64,000 nucleotides of DNA from Vulcanimicrobiota bacterium (lineage in GTDB: Bacteria; Vulcanimicrobiota; Xenobia; Xenobiales; JADMJV01). The stretch lies in contig JAFKGI010000008.1 of the NCBI GenBank assembly GCA_017307785.1, positions 62,001 through 126,000 on the forward strand. The letters are read 5' to 3'. Position numbers and translations under genes: made by a program. Of the stretch, positions 63,873 through 64,000 are shown piece by piece (within the stretch, counting starts at the first letter, position 1; each line of letters begins with the position of its first letter). The notes under the pieces were generated by a model that saw only the letters and a program-made list of their open reading frames with translations, was not told the DNA's origin and did not search any database.

Positions 63873-64000
63873 CGGAGACCTCTTTCATGATAAGGAATCT
63901 AGGAGAGTTTCCTGCTGGACCTAGAAAACTCCCGCTCGCAAATCAATCACCGCATGGCGGTCTTGGTTCCCGAATAAGAAAATTCATAGTACGGCAGAAC
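63873..64000 (-). promoter_or_regulatory. region upstream of the S41-uvrC operon
   Basis: 128 bp to the window edge with no gene seen. On the minus strand it contains a TTGATT-type -35 candidate and AGAGG before the TTG start. A CTAGG/CCTAG inverted repeat lies about 20-50 bp upstream of the start. The true promoter is not certain. Confidence 0.3.

Overview
The window is about 64 kb of GC-rich, densely packed bacterial DNA. Genes often overlap by 1-4 bp, and GTG and TTG starts are frequent. A double-membrane (Gram-negative-type) cell is suggested by lipoproteins with lipoboxes, a large MscS channel, type IV pilin-like minor pilins and BamE/SmpA-like proteins. No rRNA or tRNA was seen, so the phylum cannot be assigned. 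The mix of fused housekeeping genes (rhodanese-RluA, DHH-CBS-nucleotidyltransferase), many unfamiliar paralogues and short-period repeats suggests a little-studied lineage; that is inference only.

0-11 kb: a DUF2126 amidoligase and a class II amidotransferase/transglutaminase fusion (peptide-modification type), a diadenylate-cyclase-like (DACNV-type) protein, a Uma2 endonuclease-fold protein, then a minor-pilin operon of four prepilins. The first prepilin carries a large C-terminal beta-propeller. A GspF/PilC platform gene is divergent to this operon.

11-28 kb: accessory region. It holds a duplicated YgaP-like membrane protein, several unknown proteins with Pro/Ser-rich N-termini, and a set of hydrolases (S1/P1 nuclease, GH13 amylase-like enzyme, PhoD-like phosphatase, phospholipase D-like protein, HD-domain protein). 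None of these hydrolases has a visible signal peptide. Two tandem astacin-type metalloprotease lipoproteins lie in the middle. Two related hairpin-bearing tandem repeat arrays occur here.

28-37 kb: a frameshifted SEC-C gene, a secreted endonuclease/exonuclease/phosphatase, an HxlR regulator divergent from a QueG-like/SCP2 fusion across two clear operators, a 39-bp repeat array, a RutE-like nitroreductase, and a polymorphic-toxin operon (small acidic protein, 681-aa toxin, zinc-ribbon and small immunity candidates), followed by an AEC transporter and small proteins.

37-57 kb: a tiny membrane ORF, TrhO-RluA fusion, MscS channel, degenerate BadF-type ATPase, TPR protein, ABC-2-like membrane protein, phosphodiester glycosidase, two darcynin-like proteins, malate dehydrogenase, a DUF2231 membrane pair, a secreted protein with an exosortase-like C-terminus, a SMUG1-type uracil-DNA glycosylase, a CCA-enzyme fusion, a Nudix hydrolase, an exact 60-bp tandem repeat array and two BamE-like proteins.

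57-64 kb: a PilZ protein, then a minus-strand operon of two S41 (CtpA) proteases, uvrC and a long coiled-coil protein. Convergent gene ends elsewhere in the window overlap or nearly touch, but three convergent junctions are filled by hairpin or short-period tandem arrays.
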